Part shown: positions 18,014-27,426 of the stretch, piece after piece | Position numbering within the stretch: position 1 is the first letter of the stretch | How the letters are laid out: the number at the start of each line of letters is the position of its first letter | Origin: an uncultured Collinsella sp. | Lineage (GTDB): Bacteria > Actinomycetota > Coriobacteriia > Coriobacteriales > Coriobacteriaceae | NCBI GenBank assembly: GCA_902494195.1 | Contig: CABUSH010000007.1 | Location: 1-64,000, forward strand | DNA: 64,000 bases | Reading direction: 5' to 3' | Notes under the pieces: generated by a model | Database searches by the model: none | What the model was told of the DNA's origin: nothing | What the model saw: the letters and a program-made list of their open reading frames with translations, nothing else | Program-made: the position numbers and the translations under genes

Positions 18014-19453
18014 ATGGCGAACAACCATACCGCGGGCGCTGCCGCCCGCACCTTCGCGCCCAGCGAGCTTTGCCAGCGTATGCTGGCCAAAACCAGCAAG
18101 GGCACCTGCGGTCCCTGTATCCTGTATCTTGAGGATGGGACCATTTTTTATGGACGTGCATGCGGCGCCGAGGGCACCGCGACCGGCGAAGTCTGCTTCA
18201 ACACCTCGCTCGAGGGCTACTTTGAGGTCATGACCGACCCGAGTTATGCCGGCCAAATTGTAACCATGACCTATCCGCAGATCGGCAATTACGGTATCGA
18301 CGAGACCGATGTCCAGTCGGCCTTCCCCGGCGACGCCGTGCGCCCTGCGAGCGCTCCGGCTATGCGCGGCATGATCGTTCGCGATATGTGCGCCACGCCT
18401 TCTAACTGGCGCTCGGCCGTCAGCGTGCCGGAGTACCTGCGCGCTCACGGCATCGTCGCTATCGAGGGTATCGACACCCGCGCTCTGGTGCGCCATCTGC
18501 GCGACAATGGTTCCAAGATGGGCATTATCTCGACCGAGATCTTCGACGTCGACGAGCTTGCCGAGCGCTTGTCCGCTGCGCCCACGCTGGTAGGCGAGAA
18601 CCTGGTCAAGACCGTAAGTTGCCCCGCGCCTCACGAGTTTGTGGCCGCCGACCTGCCTGCCACGCATGACTTTGCGCTTGCGGCTGCCGCTCCTGCCCGT
18701 CACAAAGTGGTCGCCTACGACTGCGGTGTGAAGCGCGGTATTCTGGAGGGCCTGGTCCGTGCCGGCTGCGATCTCACCGTCGTGCCGTGGGATACGCCCG
18801 CCCAGCAGGTGCTCGACATGAATCCCGATGGCGTCTTTTTGTCCAACGGCCCCGGCGACCCCGATGCCGTGGTGGAGACCTATGAGCAGGTACAGCAGCT
18901 GATCGGCAAGGTGCCGGTCTTTGGCATTTGCCTCGGTCACCAGATGATCAGCCTGGCCTGCGGCGCCCAAATGGAAAAGCTTAAATTCGGTCACCGTGGC
19001 GGTAACCAGCCGGTTATGAATCTGGTGAGCCGTCGCGTGGAGATCACCGCGCAAAATCACGGCTTTGGCCTGCTGTTCCCCAGTCTGGGCAAACTGATTC
19101 CGGAGCTTTCCGGCGGCGAAACCGAGCATGCGGCCGACGGTGACCTGCGCGCCTGGGTGCGTCGCGGCATCGCGCCGGTCGTGATGAACGAGCGCCTTGG
19201 TCGCATTCGCCTGACACATGTGAACCTCAACGACGGCACCGCCGAGGGCATCCAGCTGCTCGACGCCCCGTGTTTCTCGGTCCAGTACCACCCCGAGGCT
19301 TCGCCTGGCCCCACCGATGCCCACTATCTCTTTACCGCCTTTACGCGACTCATGGACGGCGAGGAGAACTACCTGGACATCGACACCGCGAAGGACCGCC
19401 TCGCCGGCTGGAATTTCGCCGAGTCCGAGAACGCTGCGACCGAGGAGAACTAA
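18014..19453 (+). CDS. carA: Carbamoyl-phosphate synthase small subunit
   Basis: The protein has 479 residues from MANNHTAG. The N-terminal CPSase small-subunit domain ('YLEDGTIFYGRACGAEG', 'GEVCFNTSLEGYFEVMTDPS') is followed by a class I glutamine amidotransferase with catalytic Cys306 in GICLGHQ and the His/Glu pair in 'SVQYHPEASPGP'. It supplies ammonia from glutamine to CarB for arginine and pyrimidine synthesis. It carries about 40 extra N-terminal residues and an insertion after the His/Glu region (about residues 350-400) compared with short homologues. AAGGAG precedes the ATG. carB follows at 2 bases. Confidence 0.96.
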   Translation: MANNHTAGAAARTFAPSELCQRMLAKTSKGTCGPCILYLEDGTIFYGRACGAEGTATGEVCFNTSLEGYFEVMTDPSYAGQIVTMTYPQIGNYGIDETDVQSAFPGDAVRPASAPAMRGMIVRDMCATPSNWRSAVSVPEYLRAHGIVAIEGIDTRALVRHLRDNGSKMGIISTEIFDVDELAERLSAAPTLVGENLVKTVSCPAPHEFVAADLPATHDFALAAAAPARHKVVAYDCGVKRGILEGLVRAGCDLTVVPWDTPAQQVLDMNPDGVFLSNGPGDPDAVVETYEQVQQLIGKVPVFGICLGHQMISLACGAQMEKLKFGHRGGNQPVMNLVSRRVEITAQNHGFGLLFPSLGKLIPELSGGETEHAADGDLRAWVRRGIAPVVMNERLGRIRLTHVNLNDGTAEGIQLLDAPCFSVQYHPEASPGPTDAHYLFTAFTRLMDGEENYLDIDTAKDRLAGWNFAESENAATEEN

Positions 19454-19455
19454 CA

Positions 19456-22400
19456 ATGCCGAAACGTACTGACATCAAGCGCATCCTCGTTATTGGTTCG
19501 GGCCCCATCGTTATTGGCCAGGCCTGCGAGTTCGACTACTCCGGCGCCCAGGCCTGCAAGGTGCTCAAGGAGGATGGCTTTGAGGTCATCCTGGTCAACT
19601 CCAATCCGGCGACCATCATGACCGACCCGGGCTTGGCCGACCGCACCTATGTTGAGCCTATCACCGCCGAGTTTATCGAGCGCGTGATCAAGAAGGAGCG
19701 CCCGGACGCGCTGCTGCCCACGCTGGGCGGCCAGACCGGTCTGAACGCCGCCGTCGAGCTGGCAAAGGACGGCACGCTCGACAAGTACGGCGTCGAAATG
19801 ATCGGCTGCGACCTGGCCGCTATCGAGCGCGGCGAGGACCGCAAACTCTTTAACGAGGCCATGGCCGAGATCGGCCTGGAGGTCGCGCGCTCGGGCTATG
19901 CCTACAGCGTGGCCGACGCCGAGGCCATCGCCGAGCGCGTGGGATATCCCTGCGTACTGCGCCCGAGCTTTACCCTCGGTGGCGCCGGCGGCGGCATCGC
20001 GCATACCCACGAGGAGCTCGTCTCCATCGTGAGCCAGGGCCTTGAGCTCTCGCCTGCCCATGAGGTGCTGGTCGAGGAGTCCATCGAGGGCTGGAAAGAG
20101 TATGAGATGGAGGTCATGCGTGATCACGCCGGCAACGGCATCATCGTGTGCTCCATCGAGAATCTCGACCCCATGGGCGTGCATACCGGCGACTCCATCA
20201 CCGTGGCGCCGGCGCAGACGCTAAGTGACCTTGAGTACCAGCGCATGCGTGTCGCGTCGCTCGCCATTCTGGAGAAGATTGGCGTCGAGACCGGCGGCTC
20301 CAACGTGCAGTTTGCCGTGAACCCTCAGACCGGCCGCCTGATCGTCATCGAGATGAACCCGCGCGTGAGCCGTTCGTCCGCGCTGGCCTCCAAGGCCACG
20401 GGCTTCCCCATCGCTAAGGCCGCCGCGCGCCTGGCCGTGGGCTACACGCTCGACGAGATCGTCAACGACATTACCAAGGCAACGCCTGCCTGCTTTGAGC
20501 CCACGATTGACTACTGCGTGGTCAAGGTGCCGCGCTTTGCCTTCGAGAAGTTCAAGGGTACCGACCCCACGCTCACCACGCGCATGAAGGCCGTGGGCGA
20601 GATCATGGCGATCGGCCGCACCTTTGAGGAGGCCTTCGGCAAGGCCATGCGTTCGCTGGAGGACGGGCATCAGGGCATTTGTGTCGGTGGCAAGGAAGGT
20701 GCCGACAAGCTGAGCGACGATGAGCTCGCTCAGGCCGTGGCAACCCCGACCGAGCATCGCATCTTCTTTGTGGTCGAGGCCCTGCGCCGCAGCTGGGACG
20801 TTGCGCGTATCCATGCCATTTGCGGCATCGACCCGTGGTATCTCAACCGCATCAACGACATGGTGCAGGTCCAGGAGAGCATCCGCGGCCTGCGTGTGGA
20901 GGATATCGACGCCGATGCGATGCGCCTGCTCAAGCAGTACGGCACGAGTGACGCCGAGATTGCCGCGCTGACCGGCTCGGACGAGCGCTTTGTGCGCGCT
21001 TACCGCAAGGGCCTGGGCGTGGTTCCCAGCATGAAGACGGTCGATACCTGCGCCGCCGAGTTCTCGAGCGCCACGGAATATCACTACAAGACGTACGAGA
21101 ACATCTACCGCACGAGCCCGGACGCCAAGAAGTGCGTGGCTCCCGACGAGACCACGCCGGCGGACAAGCCCAAGGCGATGATCCTGGGCGCCGGCCCCAA
21201 CCGCATTGGCCAGGGTATCGAGTTCGATTACTGCTGTGTGCACGCGAGCTACGCGCTGGCGGCCCGCGGCTTCGAGACCATCATGGTCAACTGCAATCCC
21301 GAGACCGTCTCGACCGACTATGACACGTCCGACCGTCTGTACTTTGAGCCGCTCACCTACGAGGACGTCATGGACGTTATCGATGTCGAGCGCCCCGACG
21401 GCGTCGTGGTGACGCTCGGCGGCCAGACCCCGCTTAAACTGGCGCGCATGCTCGAGGAGAGCGGCGTCAACATCATGGGTACCAAGCCCGACGCCATCGA
21501 CTTTGCCGAGGACCGCGAGCGCTTTGCCGCCCTACTCGACAAGCTGGGCATTATGTATCCGCCGGCGGGTCAGGCAACCTCGTTTGAGGAGGCCGAGACC
21601 GTGGCCGCGCACATCGGCTACCCGCTGCTGGTGCGTCCGAGCTACGTGCTGGGTGGCCGCGGCATGATGATCGCCTACGATGCCGGGCATCTACGCGATT
21701 ACATGGCCGAGGCTGCGCGCATCAGCCCCGACTACCCGGTGTACCTCGACCGCTTCCTGGAGGGTGCGATTGAGTCCGATGTCGATGCCCTGTGCGACGG
21801 CGAAGAGGTCTACATCGGCGGCATCCTGGAGCATATTGAGGAGGCCGGTATTCACTCCGGCGACTCTGCGACCTGCATTCCGCCGTTTAGCTTTAGCGAG
21901 AGCCTGCAGGCGAAGCTCCGCGAGACCACGCGCCGCATCGCGATGGCGCTGGGCGTACGCGGCCTGGTCAACGTGCAGTATGCCATCAAGGGTGAGACCG
22001 TCTACGTGATCGAGGCCAACCCGCGTGCCAGCCGTACCGTGCCGTTTATCTCCAAGGCCACCGGCGTGCCGCTGGCCAAGTGCGCGGCGCGTATCATGGC
22101 GGGCGATTCCATCGCGAGCTTGGGCCTGCCGAGCGATGAGCGTCAGCTGGACTGGTTCTGCATGAAGGAAGCCGTTATGCCCTGGGGCCGTTTCCCGGGC
22201 GCCGACGTTATCCTGGGGCCCGAGATGAAGTCGACGGGCGAGGTCATGGGTATCGCCAAGAGCTATCCCGAGGCATACGCCAAGACGCAGCTGGCGATCG
22301 ACTACAAGCTGCCCGGCCCGAGTTGCGGCAAGGTGTTCATTAGCGTGTGCGACCGCGACAAGCGCCATATCCTTTCGGTCGCCCGTATCCTGCGCTATCT

Positions 22401-22770
22401 GGGCTTTGACATCTGCTCTACCGAGGGTACGGCGCGCGTGCTGCGTGGAGGCAACGTGACGTGCGAGATCGTGGAGAAGATTAGCGGCCCGCACGACGGC
22501 GAGCGCCCCAACATCGGCGACCTCATCGCCGATGGCAAGATCGCGGTGATCATCAACACGCCGTACGGTCCGGGCTCGCGCGGCGACGGCTATCTGCTGC
22601 GCACCGAGGCAGTGCGACGCGGTGTGACCTGCGTGACCGCGATGTCTGCCGCCAACACGTACGTGAGTGCCATCGAGGCGGTGCGTGAGGACCAGCAGGG
22701 TCACGGCAGCGCCAACGACATGGGCATGGACGTCATCGCCCTGCAGGACCTGCCGCAGCACACGGTGTAA
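19456..22770 (+). CDS. carB: Carbamoyl-phosphate synthase large subunit
   Basis: This 1104-residue protein is full length. It has two homologous ATP-grasp halves, each led by a GSGP/GAGP loop ('VIGSGPIVIGQACEFDYSG' near 12 and 'ILGAGPNRIGQGIEFDYCC' near 575). 'SFTLGGAGGG' and 'SYVLGGRGMM' are the ATP-binding loops, an oligomerisation domain lies between the halves, and a C-terminal MGS-like allosteric domain (about 940-1090) follows. It makes carbamoyl phosphate from bicarbonate, ammonia and two ATP. The ATG at 19456 is two bases after the carA stop; the GAGGAG at the carA end serves as its ribosome binding site. Confidence 0.98.
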   Translation: MPKRTDIKRILVIGSGPIVIGQACEFDYSGAQACKVLKEDGFEVILVNSNPATIMTDPGLADRTYVEPITAEFIERVIKKERPDALLPTLGGQTGLNAAVELAKDGTLDKYGVEMIGCDLAAIERGEDRKLFNEAMAEIGLEVARSGYAYSVADAEAIAERVGYPCVLRPSFTLGGAGGGIAHTHEELVSIVSQGLELSPAHEVLVEESIEGWKEYEMEVMRDHAGNGIIVCSIENLDPMGVHTGDSITVAPAQTLSDLEYQRMRVASLAILEKIGVETGGSNVQFAVNPQTGRLIVIEMNPRVSRSSALASKATGFPIAKAAARLAVGYTLDEIVNDITKATPACFEPTIDYCVVKVPRFAFEKFKGTDPTLTTRMKAVGEIMAIGRTFEEAFGKAMRSLEDGHQGICVGGKEGADKLSDDELAQAVATPTEHRIFFVVEALRRSWDVARIHAICGIDPWYLNRINDMVQVQESIRGLRVEDIDADAMRLLKQYGTSDAEIAALTGSDERFVRAYRKGLGVVPSMKTVDTCAAEFSSATEYHYKTYENIYRTSPDAKKCVAPDETTPADKPKAMILGAGPNRIGQGIEFDYCCVHASYALAARGFETIMVNCNPETVSTDYDTSDRLYFEPLTYEDVMDVIDVERPDGVVVTLGGQTPLKLARMLEESGVNIMGTKPDAIDFAEDRERFAALLDKLGIMYPPAGQATSFEEAETVAAHIGYPLLVRPSYVLGGRGMMIAYDAGHLRDYMAEAARISPDYPVYLDRFLEGAIESDVDALCDGEEVYIGGILEHIEEAGIHSGDSATCIPPFSFSESLQAKLRETTRRIAMALGVRGLVNVQYAIKGETVYVIEANPRASRTVPFISKATGVPLAKCAARIMAGDSIASLGLPSDERQLDWFCMKEAVMPWGRFPGADVILGPEMKSTGEVMGIAKSYPEAYAKTQLAIDYKLPGPSCGKVFISVCDRDKRHILSVARILRYLGFDICSTEGTARVLRGGNVTCEIVEKISGPHDGERPNIGDLIADGKIAVIINTPYGPGSRGDGYLLRTEAVRRGVTCVTAMSAANTYVSAIEAVREDQQGHGSANDMGMDVIALQDLPQHTV

Positions 22771-22803
22771 TGTGACCTGGTCGGCCGGGGCGGCAGCCGG
22801 ACA

Positions 22804-22847
22804 CTTTCTCTCGGAAACTGGGCTTCGCGAAGTTTTCCGAGAGAAAG
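22804..22847. repeat. Covarying hairpin, copy 1
   Basis: CTTTCTCTCGGAAA pairs with TTTTCCGAGAGAAAG around a GGGCTTCGCG-type loop. The element at 28046-28091 is the same hairpin in inverted orientation, with compensating changes (TCTCTCGGAAA becomes TCCCTCGGGAA while the other arm changes in step). An outer stem GGCCGGGGCGG / CCGCCCCGGCC encloses this copy. Confidence 0.8.
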
Positions 22848-22940
22848 GACCGCCTCCCGCCCCGGCCTACGGTGACTCGGTTGCACCGTGTGCTGCCGAA
22901 GGGGCTTTGTGCGATGACTAGGGCTGAATAGAAAATGAGT

Positions 22941-22980
22941 GTGGGCGCCGTCGTTCGTTTGAACGACGGCGCCCACGTTT
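22941..22980. terminator. Bidirectional terminator between carB and gntR
   Basis: GTGGGCGCCGTCGTTC pairs with GAACGACGGCGCCCAC in a 16-bp perfect stem with a GTTT loop, with GTTTTGG on the plus side. It lies between the converging ends of carB and the GntR gene. Confidence 0.85.
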
Positions 22981-22985
22981 TGGAT

Positions 22986-23768
22986 TTATTGGGCTGTGGC
23001 GGTGAAGGTTGTTTTGTCGGCGGCGATGTGCACGTGCAGCTTTGCCTGACCGTCGCAGCTGATGAGCACGCCTACCTCGAACGGGGTTCCCGTCTTGTCG
23101 TAGGTCGAACGCACGATGCGCATCGCCGCCTTACCGGTGTTCTGTCCCAAAAGACGCGCCTCATGCTTGTCGAGGTTGACCGTCTCGTAGACGGCATCGA
23201 CGCTTGCGGGCAGGATGCCGGTCTTTTCCGCGATGTAGGCGTAGAGCGAGCCATCCACGTCTTTGCGCGTGAGCTCGGGGCAAAGTGACACGGGGATATA
23301 GACGTAGTTGAGCTCCATGGGTTTGTCGTTGGCGAGACGCAGGCGGCGAATCTCCCAGACGGGTGTCCCTTCGGGCACTTTGAGCCCGGAGGCGATGCCG
23401 CGGACGGCCGGTATGCTTGAAAAGGCGAGAATCTGCGAGCTCGGAACCCGTCCCGCTTCGCGCATCCGCGCGCTGAAATTCAGGGCCAGGTCGATGCCGG
23501 GTGCTGAAGTTTGGGGCTTGATGAACGTGCCCTGGCCGCGCTTGCGCACCACGCGCCCCTCGATGACGAGATCTTGGAAGCAACGGCGCACGGTCGCGCG
23601 CGATAACTCCAGCCGCTCACAGATTTCGAGCTCGCGTGGCAGCGGCGTCTTGGTGTCGAACGCCTGGCTGGCGATAAGCAGAGCGATTCGATGTTTAAGC
23701 TGGACATAGAGCGGCGTATCACCGCTGCGGTCGAAGGGTTCGGAGGCGAGAAACGAGATCATATCCAT
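22986..23768 (-). CDS. GntR/HutC-family transcriptional regulator
   Basis: The protein has 260 residues from MDMISFLASEP; GGAGGT is 5 bases before this ATG. It has an N-terminal winged helix-turn-helix ('PLYVQLKHRIALLI', 'LPRELEICERLELSRATVRR', 'GRVVRKRGQGTFI', residues 18-90) and a C-terminal UTRA effector domain (about 105-250, 'VWEIRRLRLANDKPMELNYV'). UTRA regulators usually bind sugar phosphates. It is divergent from the mannose-family PTS operon, which it very likely controls. The three ATAGTTGC boxes in the shared upstream region are its candidate operators. Confidence 0.93.
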   Translation of the reverse strand: MDMISFLASEPFDRSGDTPLYVQLKHRIALLIASQAFDTKTPLPRELEICERLELSRATVRRCFQDLVIEGRVVRKRGQGTFIKPQTSAPGIDLALNFSARMREAGRVPSSQILAFSSIPAVRGIASGLKVPEGTPVWEIRRLRLANDKPMELNYVYIPVSLCPELTRKDVDGSLYAYIAEKTGILPASVDAVYETVNLDKHEARLLGQNTGKAAMRIVRSTYDKTGTPFEVGVLISCDGQAKLHVHIAADKTTFTATAQ

Positions 23769-23944
23769 GGGGTACCTCCATGTCGTGGGCGTACGTGACA
23801 TGGTCTGACACTGCGGGGCAAACCGGAGATGCCAGGCCCGATTCTTGCTGGTATGTATGGTGCATAAGGAACATAAAACATTTATCAGGCAATCTACCTG
23901 CTATTTTAAAAATAATTAGAAGGAAAAATAATTTAGGCACAAAA

Positions 23945-23989
23945 ATAGTTGCTACCGTTAACCGATGAATAGTTGCCGTTCGCAACTAT
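23945..23989. promoter_or_regulatory. Candidate operator: three ATAGTTGC boxes
   Basis: ATAGTTGC occurs at 23945-23952 and 23969-23976 (24 bp apart, about two helical turns), and inverted as GCAACTAT at 23982-23989. The last two also form a hairpin. They lie between the divergent gntR and PTS genes, the expected site for the GntR-family regulator. Confidence 0.5.
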
Positions 23990-24076
23990 TTTCTTGTACC
24001 GAACATGCCCCGGCGCAACAATAATATCAGCAAAAAGCAAAGCCGTGCGACACACGGCAGGTCGAGAGGAGACCGC

Positions 24077-24511
24077 ATGCGGTATCTGGTAATGGTCAGT
24101 CACGGAACGCTCGCTCCCGGACTGCACAGTGTCCTCAAGATGCTCGGCAATGACGCCCCGAACATCTTGTCGACGAGTCTCGTGGACGGCATGGGCGCTG
24201 ACGAGTATGTCGAGAACGTCAAGGCGATGCTCGCTCCCGTTACCGCCGATGACGAGGTTGTCCTGCTTGGTGACATCCTGGGCGGATCGCCGCTCACCAA
24301 TGCCATGAACACGCTGGCCGAGAAGGGTTTGCTCGCCCACACCATTGCCTTCGGCGGTATGAATCTGCCCATGGCTATGACCGCCATGATGGGGCTTGCC
24401 ACCATGGACCTGGATTCCCTCAAGCAGATGATGCTGCAGGAGGGCAAGAACGGTATGTCCGAGCTCGTTGTCCCGACCGATGACGCCGACGACGAGGACG
24501 ACGACATCTAG
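24077..24511 (+). CDS. PTS EIIA component, mannose family
   Basis: The 144-residue protein starts MRYLVMVSHGTLAPGL, with the phosphorylated histidine expected at His9 and 'LLGDILGGSPLTNAM' as the second conserved block. The fold is that of EIIA-Man: it takes phosphate from HPr and passes it to EIIB. The acidic tail (DDADDEDDDI) resembles that of the EIIC partner. GAGAGGAG supports the ATG at 24077. It is the first gene of a four-gene operon for sugar uptake. The sugar cannot be told from sequence; amino sugars or other hexoses are possible. Confidence 0.92.
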   Translation: MRYLVMVSHGTLAPGLHSVLKMLGNDAPNILSTSLVDGMGADEYVENVKAMLAPVTADDEVVLLGDILGGSPLTNAMNTLAEKGLLAHTIAFGGMNLPMAMTAMMGLATMDLDSLKQMMLQEGKNGMSELVVPTDDADDEDDDI

Positions 24512-24590
24512 GCAGCGCATCCGCCCAAATTTTCGTGATGGAGCGGGGGTTAAGAGGAAAGACCCCCGGTGATAAAGAAAGGGAGAACGC

Positions 24591-25079
24591 ATGATTTCGT
24601 TCATCCGTATTGATGACCGTATGATCCATGGACAGACCGTTACCCGTTGGGCCCTCGAGTATCCCTGCGACGGTCTTATCGCCGTCAACGACGCTGCAGC
24701 GTCCAACCCCGTGCTCAAGGAGGCCTACAAGAGTGCCTCGGGCAAGAAGACGTTCGTGTGGACCAAGGAGCACTTCAAGGAGGTCTCCGAGAAGGTTCTC
24801 AAGTCCGACACCAAGTACTTCCTGATCACCAAGAACCCGCTCGACATGAAGGAACTTCTCGTCGATTTTGGCTTTAAGCCCGGCATGGACCGCATCATCG
24901 TCGGTCCCTGCAACGATCGTCCCGGCACCACCAAGCTTGGCAACAACCAGTCGATCACGCAGGAAGAGGCCCAGGCGCTCGAGGATCTCACCAACGCCGG
25001 TTACACGGTCGAGTTCGCCCTTATCAAGGAGAAGTCCATCGGTGAGTGGCCCAAGTTCCGCGGTCAGTTTGGCTTCTAG
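24591..25079 (+). CDS. PTS EIIB component, mannose family
   Basis: The 162-residue protein begins MISFIRIDDRMIHGQTVTRW. His13 in RMIHGQ is the expected phosphorylation site of mannose/fructose/sorbose-type EIIB. 'IVGPCNDRPGTTKLGNNQ' and the C-terminal 'EFALIKEKSIGEW' are as in the family. It is cytoplasmic and transfers phosphate from EIIA to the incoming sugar at EIIC/EIID. AAGGGAG precedes the ATG. Spacing to EIIA is 79 bases, suggesting some separate mRNA control. Confidence 0.95.
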   Translation: MISFIRIDDRMIHGQTVTRWALEYPCDGLIAVNDAAASNPVLKEAYKSASGKKTFVWTKEHFKEVSEKVLKSDTKYFLITKNPLDMKELLVDFGFKPGMDRIIVGPCNDRPGTTKLGNNQSITQEEAQALEDLTNAGYTVEFALIKEKSIGEWPKFRGQFGF

Positions 25080-25151
25080 TTAGGTGCCAGCCGCATTTTG
25101 GTATCTACAGCCCTTGGTGAAAGGGGCTGAGGAATAAAGAAAGGGGAAAGC

Positions 25152-26009
25152 ATGGCAATCAATGCATTCCAAGCCGCGCTGTTCGGCCTGTTCGCCTGCC
25201 TGGCATCACTGCCTGGCATGGGCGGCACGACGATCGGCAACTACACTCTGGGTCGTCCTCTGGTCGCCGGCCTCATCGTCGGCATCATCATGGGCGATAT
25301 GCAGACGGGTATCCTCGTCGGCGCTGCCATCCAGGTTGTCTACATCGCTCTCGTGACCCCCGGCGGAACCGTCTCCGCCGACGTCCGCGCCGTGTCCTAT
25401 ATCGGCATCCCGCTGGCGATCCTCGCCATCAAGAACTCGGGCATCGATCCCGCCTCCGCTGAGGCTGCCGGCATGGCCGCATCCCTCGGTGCCGCCGTCG
25501 GCACGCTCGGCACTGTGCTCTTCTATGGCACCGCCACCATCAACCTGGTGTGGCAGGGCATGGGCTGGAAGTGGCTCGAGAAGGGCGATCTCCACAAGCT
25601 CTACCTGGTCAACAACGTTCTGCCTTGGATCGGTCACATCGTCTGCTCGTTCCTCCCGACGTTCATCATCACCATGGGCGGCACCGCCATGGTCGACCTC
25701 ATGAAGACCTACATGCCCATGGACGGCATCGCGATGAAGACGCTGTTTACCGTCGGCTCGCTGCTGCCTACCGTCGGTATCGCCATCCTGCTCAAGCAGG
25801 TCATCTCTAAGCCCACGGACTTCCTGACGTTCTTCTTCGGCTTCACCCTGTCCGCTGTTATGGGCTGCAACCTGATCGCCGCTGCCGGCATCGGCTGCTT
25901 CTTCGCCCTGATCAACTATGAGATCGCTTCGCTCAAGATCGACCTCGCAAACGCTCCCAAGGCAGCTATCGCCTCGGGCTCAGATGATGAGGAAGAGGAG
26001 GACATCTAA
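25152..26009 (+). CDS. PTS EIIC component, mannose family
   Basis: This 285-residue membrane protein has about eight hydrophobic segments. The start 'INAFQAALFGLFACLASLPG', 'GRPLVAGLIVGIIMGDMQTG', 'ILVGAAIQVVYIALVTPGG' and 'VSADVRAVSYIGIPLAI' are diagnostic of mannose-family EIIC. The cytoplasmic tail ends in a stretch of acidic residues. It forms the transport channel with EIID. AAGGGGAA precedes the ATG. Its stop codon overlaps the EIID start (TAATG). Confidence 0.96.
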   Translation: MAINAFQAALFGLFACLASLPGMGGTTIGNYTLGRPLVAGLIVGIIMGDMQTGILVGAAIQVVYIALVTPGGTVSADVRAVSYIGIPLAILAIKNSGIDPASAEAAGMAASLGAAVGTLGTVLFYGTATINLVWQGMGWKWLEKGDLHKLYLVNNVLPWIGHIVCSFLPTFIITMGGTAMVDLMKTYMPMDGIAMKTLFTVGSLLPTVGIAILLKQVISKPTDFLTFFFGFTLSAVMGCNLIAAAGIGCFFALINYEIASLKIDLANAPKAAIASGSDDEEEEDI

Positions 26010-26836
26010 TGGCAGAGAAGAAAAAGCTCTCTAAGAAAACGCTTGCCAAGTCGTTCCGTAACTGGTCCTATGGCAACCTGACCTGCTTCTCGCAGGAGCA
26101 CATGCAGACCTTCGGTTACCTGTGCGCCATGCTTCCGATTGTCGAGGAGCTCTACGACACGCCCGAGGAGCAGAAGCAGGCCCTCCAGACCTACTCCGCG
26201 TTCTTCAACACCGAGCCGCAGATCGGCACCATGATTGTCGGCGTCACCGCCGGCCTCGAGGAGGCTCGCGCAAACGGCGAGGCCATCGACGACGACGCCA
26301 TCAACGGCATCCGCGCCGGCCTCATGGGCCCGCTCGCCGGCCTTGGCGACTCGCTGATCGTCGGTACCCTGATCCCGATCCTGCTCGGTATTGCCCTCGG
26401 TCTCTCGACCGGCGGCTCCCCGCTCGGCGCCATCTTCTATATTGTCGTGTGGAACCTGCTCATGTTCCTTGGCATGCGCTTTGCCTACAACCAGGGCTAT
26501 GAGCTCGGCGGCAAGGCGGTCGAGGCCCTCGTCGGCCCCAAGGCCAAGGCTCTGCGTGATTCCATCGTGATGGTCGGTACCATGGTCATCGGTGCAGTCG
26601 GTGCTACCTGGGTCTCCATCACCTGCAGCCCCAACCTGGTGCTGCCCGGTGGCGGTAAGTTCCAGGACACGCTCGATGGCATCTATCCGCACCTGCTGCC
26701 GATGATCTTCATCATCTTCTGCTGGTACATGATGACCAAGAAGAAGGTCAACCCCATCGTTATGATGCTGATCCTCGTTGTGATCGCATTTGTGGGCGTT
26801 CTCATTGGCTTCTTCGACCCGGCACTGAGCTACTAG
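26009..26836 (+). CDS. PTS EIID component, mannose family
   Basis: The 275-residue protein has the EIID N-terminal cytoplasmic part 'KKTLAKSFRNWSYGNLTCFS', 'EHMQTFGYLCAMLPIVEELY' and 'FFNTEPQIGTMIVGVTAGLEE', the conserved 'IRAGLMGPLAGLGDSL', and C-terminal membrane segments. It completes the permease with EIIC. The ATG overlaps the EIIC stop by one base, so the two are translationally coupled. A terminator follows, so no catabolic enzyme is in the operon; metabolism of the sugar phosphate must be encoded elsewhere. Confidence 0.96.
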   Translation: MAEKKKLSKKTLAKSFRNWSYGNLTCFSQEHMQTFGYLCAMLPIVEELYDTPEEQKQALQTYSAFFNTEPQIGTMIVGVTAGLEEARANGEAIDDDAINGIRAGLMGPLAGLGDSLIVGTLIPILLGIALGLSTGGSPLGAIFYIVVWNLLMFLGMRFAYNQGYELGGKAVEALVGPKAKALRDSIVMVGTMVIGAVGATWVSITCSPNLVLPGGGKFQDTLDGIYPHLLPMIFIIFCWYMMTKKKVNPIVMMLILVVIAFVGVLIGFFDPALSY

Positions 26837-26858
26837 TCATCATCCCCTGGCCCCCTGT

Positions 26859-26896
26859 AAGGCCGTGCGGCCTCAACCGCACGGCCTTCTGATTTT
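26859..26896 (+). terminator. Terminator of PTS operon
   Basis: AAGGCCGTGCGG pairs with CCGCACGGCCTT (12 bp), followed by CTGATTTTG. Confidence 0.85.
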
Positions 26897-27031
26897 GCGC
26901 CGCCCTTCAAGGGCAATATGGCCAGCGACCTCCATCGCCTACACGACACCCGCTATATTGCTCTTGAAAGATGACGTATTCGACAAACGATGCACTTGCG
27001 CATGATGCACACTTTGCACGAGGAGGACCAT

Positions 27032-27358
27032 ATGCACGAGAAACATGGACACGACCTTTCGCGCGACGACTTGATTCGCGAGGCAAAGATGCAGACCGAT
27101 GCTATTCAGCGGCTCAATGTTTGGCTGCGCCTGGGCTATTCGCTCGTGGCGATTGGCTTTTTGATGGGGATGTGGGGTATGCAGGGCGGCCCCGGCTGGG
27201 GTGTCCCCGTGGGCATCGTGTGCCTGGTGGTGGGCACTCCGCTTTCGATCGTGCTTAAGGTCGGCACGACCAACGCCAAAAAGAATGTCGAGCGCATGCT
27301 CGAGGCCGCTGGTGTCGACGTTGAGGAGCTTATGCGACGCAAGAAGGACGAGCAATAG
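27032..27358 (+). CDS. Small two-TM membrane protein
   Basis: The 108-residue protein starts MHEKHGHDLSRDDLIREAKM (ATG after GAGGAGGACCAT). An N-terminal histidine-rich charged segment is followed by two membrane segments (about 35-52 and 58-78, 'GYSLVAIGFLMGMWGMQGG' and 'GVPVGIVCLVVGTPLSIVL') and a basic C-terminal helix. I do not recognise a named family. An in-frame ATG at 26990 lacks a ribosome binding site. It sits between the PTS operon and the MarR gene, and a link to either is not evident. Confidence 0.75.
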   Translation: MHEKHGHDLSRDDLIREAKMQTDAIQRLNVWLRLGYSLVAIGFLMGMWGMQGGPGWGVPVGIVCLVVGTPLSIVLKVGTTNAKKNVERMLEAAGVDVEELMRRKKDEQ

Positions 27359-27426
27359 ACTTCCGCGTTGGGGTATCATAAATAATTGTTGCGAATGTTA
27401 ACTAATGTACGGCAAATGACGGTTTT

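Noticed and set aside
19270..19455. N-terminal extension of carB into carA
   Set aside because: The conserved CarB N-terminus begins at 19456, two bases after the carA stop, with a ribosome binding site in the end of carA.
24005..24076. Upstream extension of the PTS EIIA gene
   Set aside because: The ribosome binding site and family N-terminus fix the start at 24077; the extension is basic and unconserved in type.
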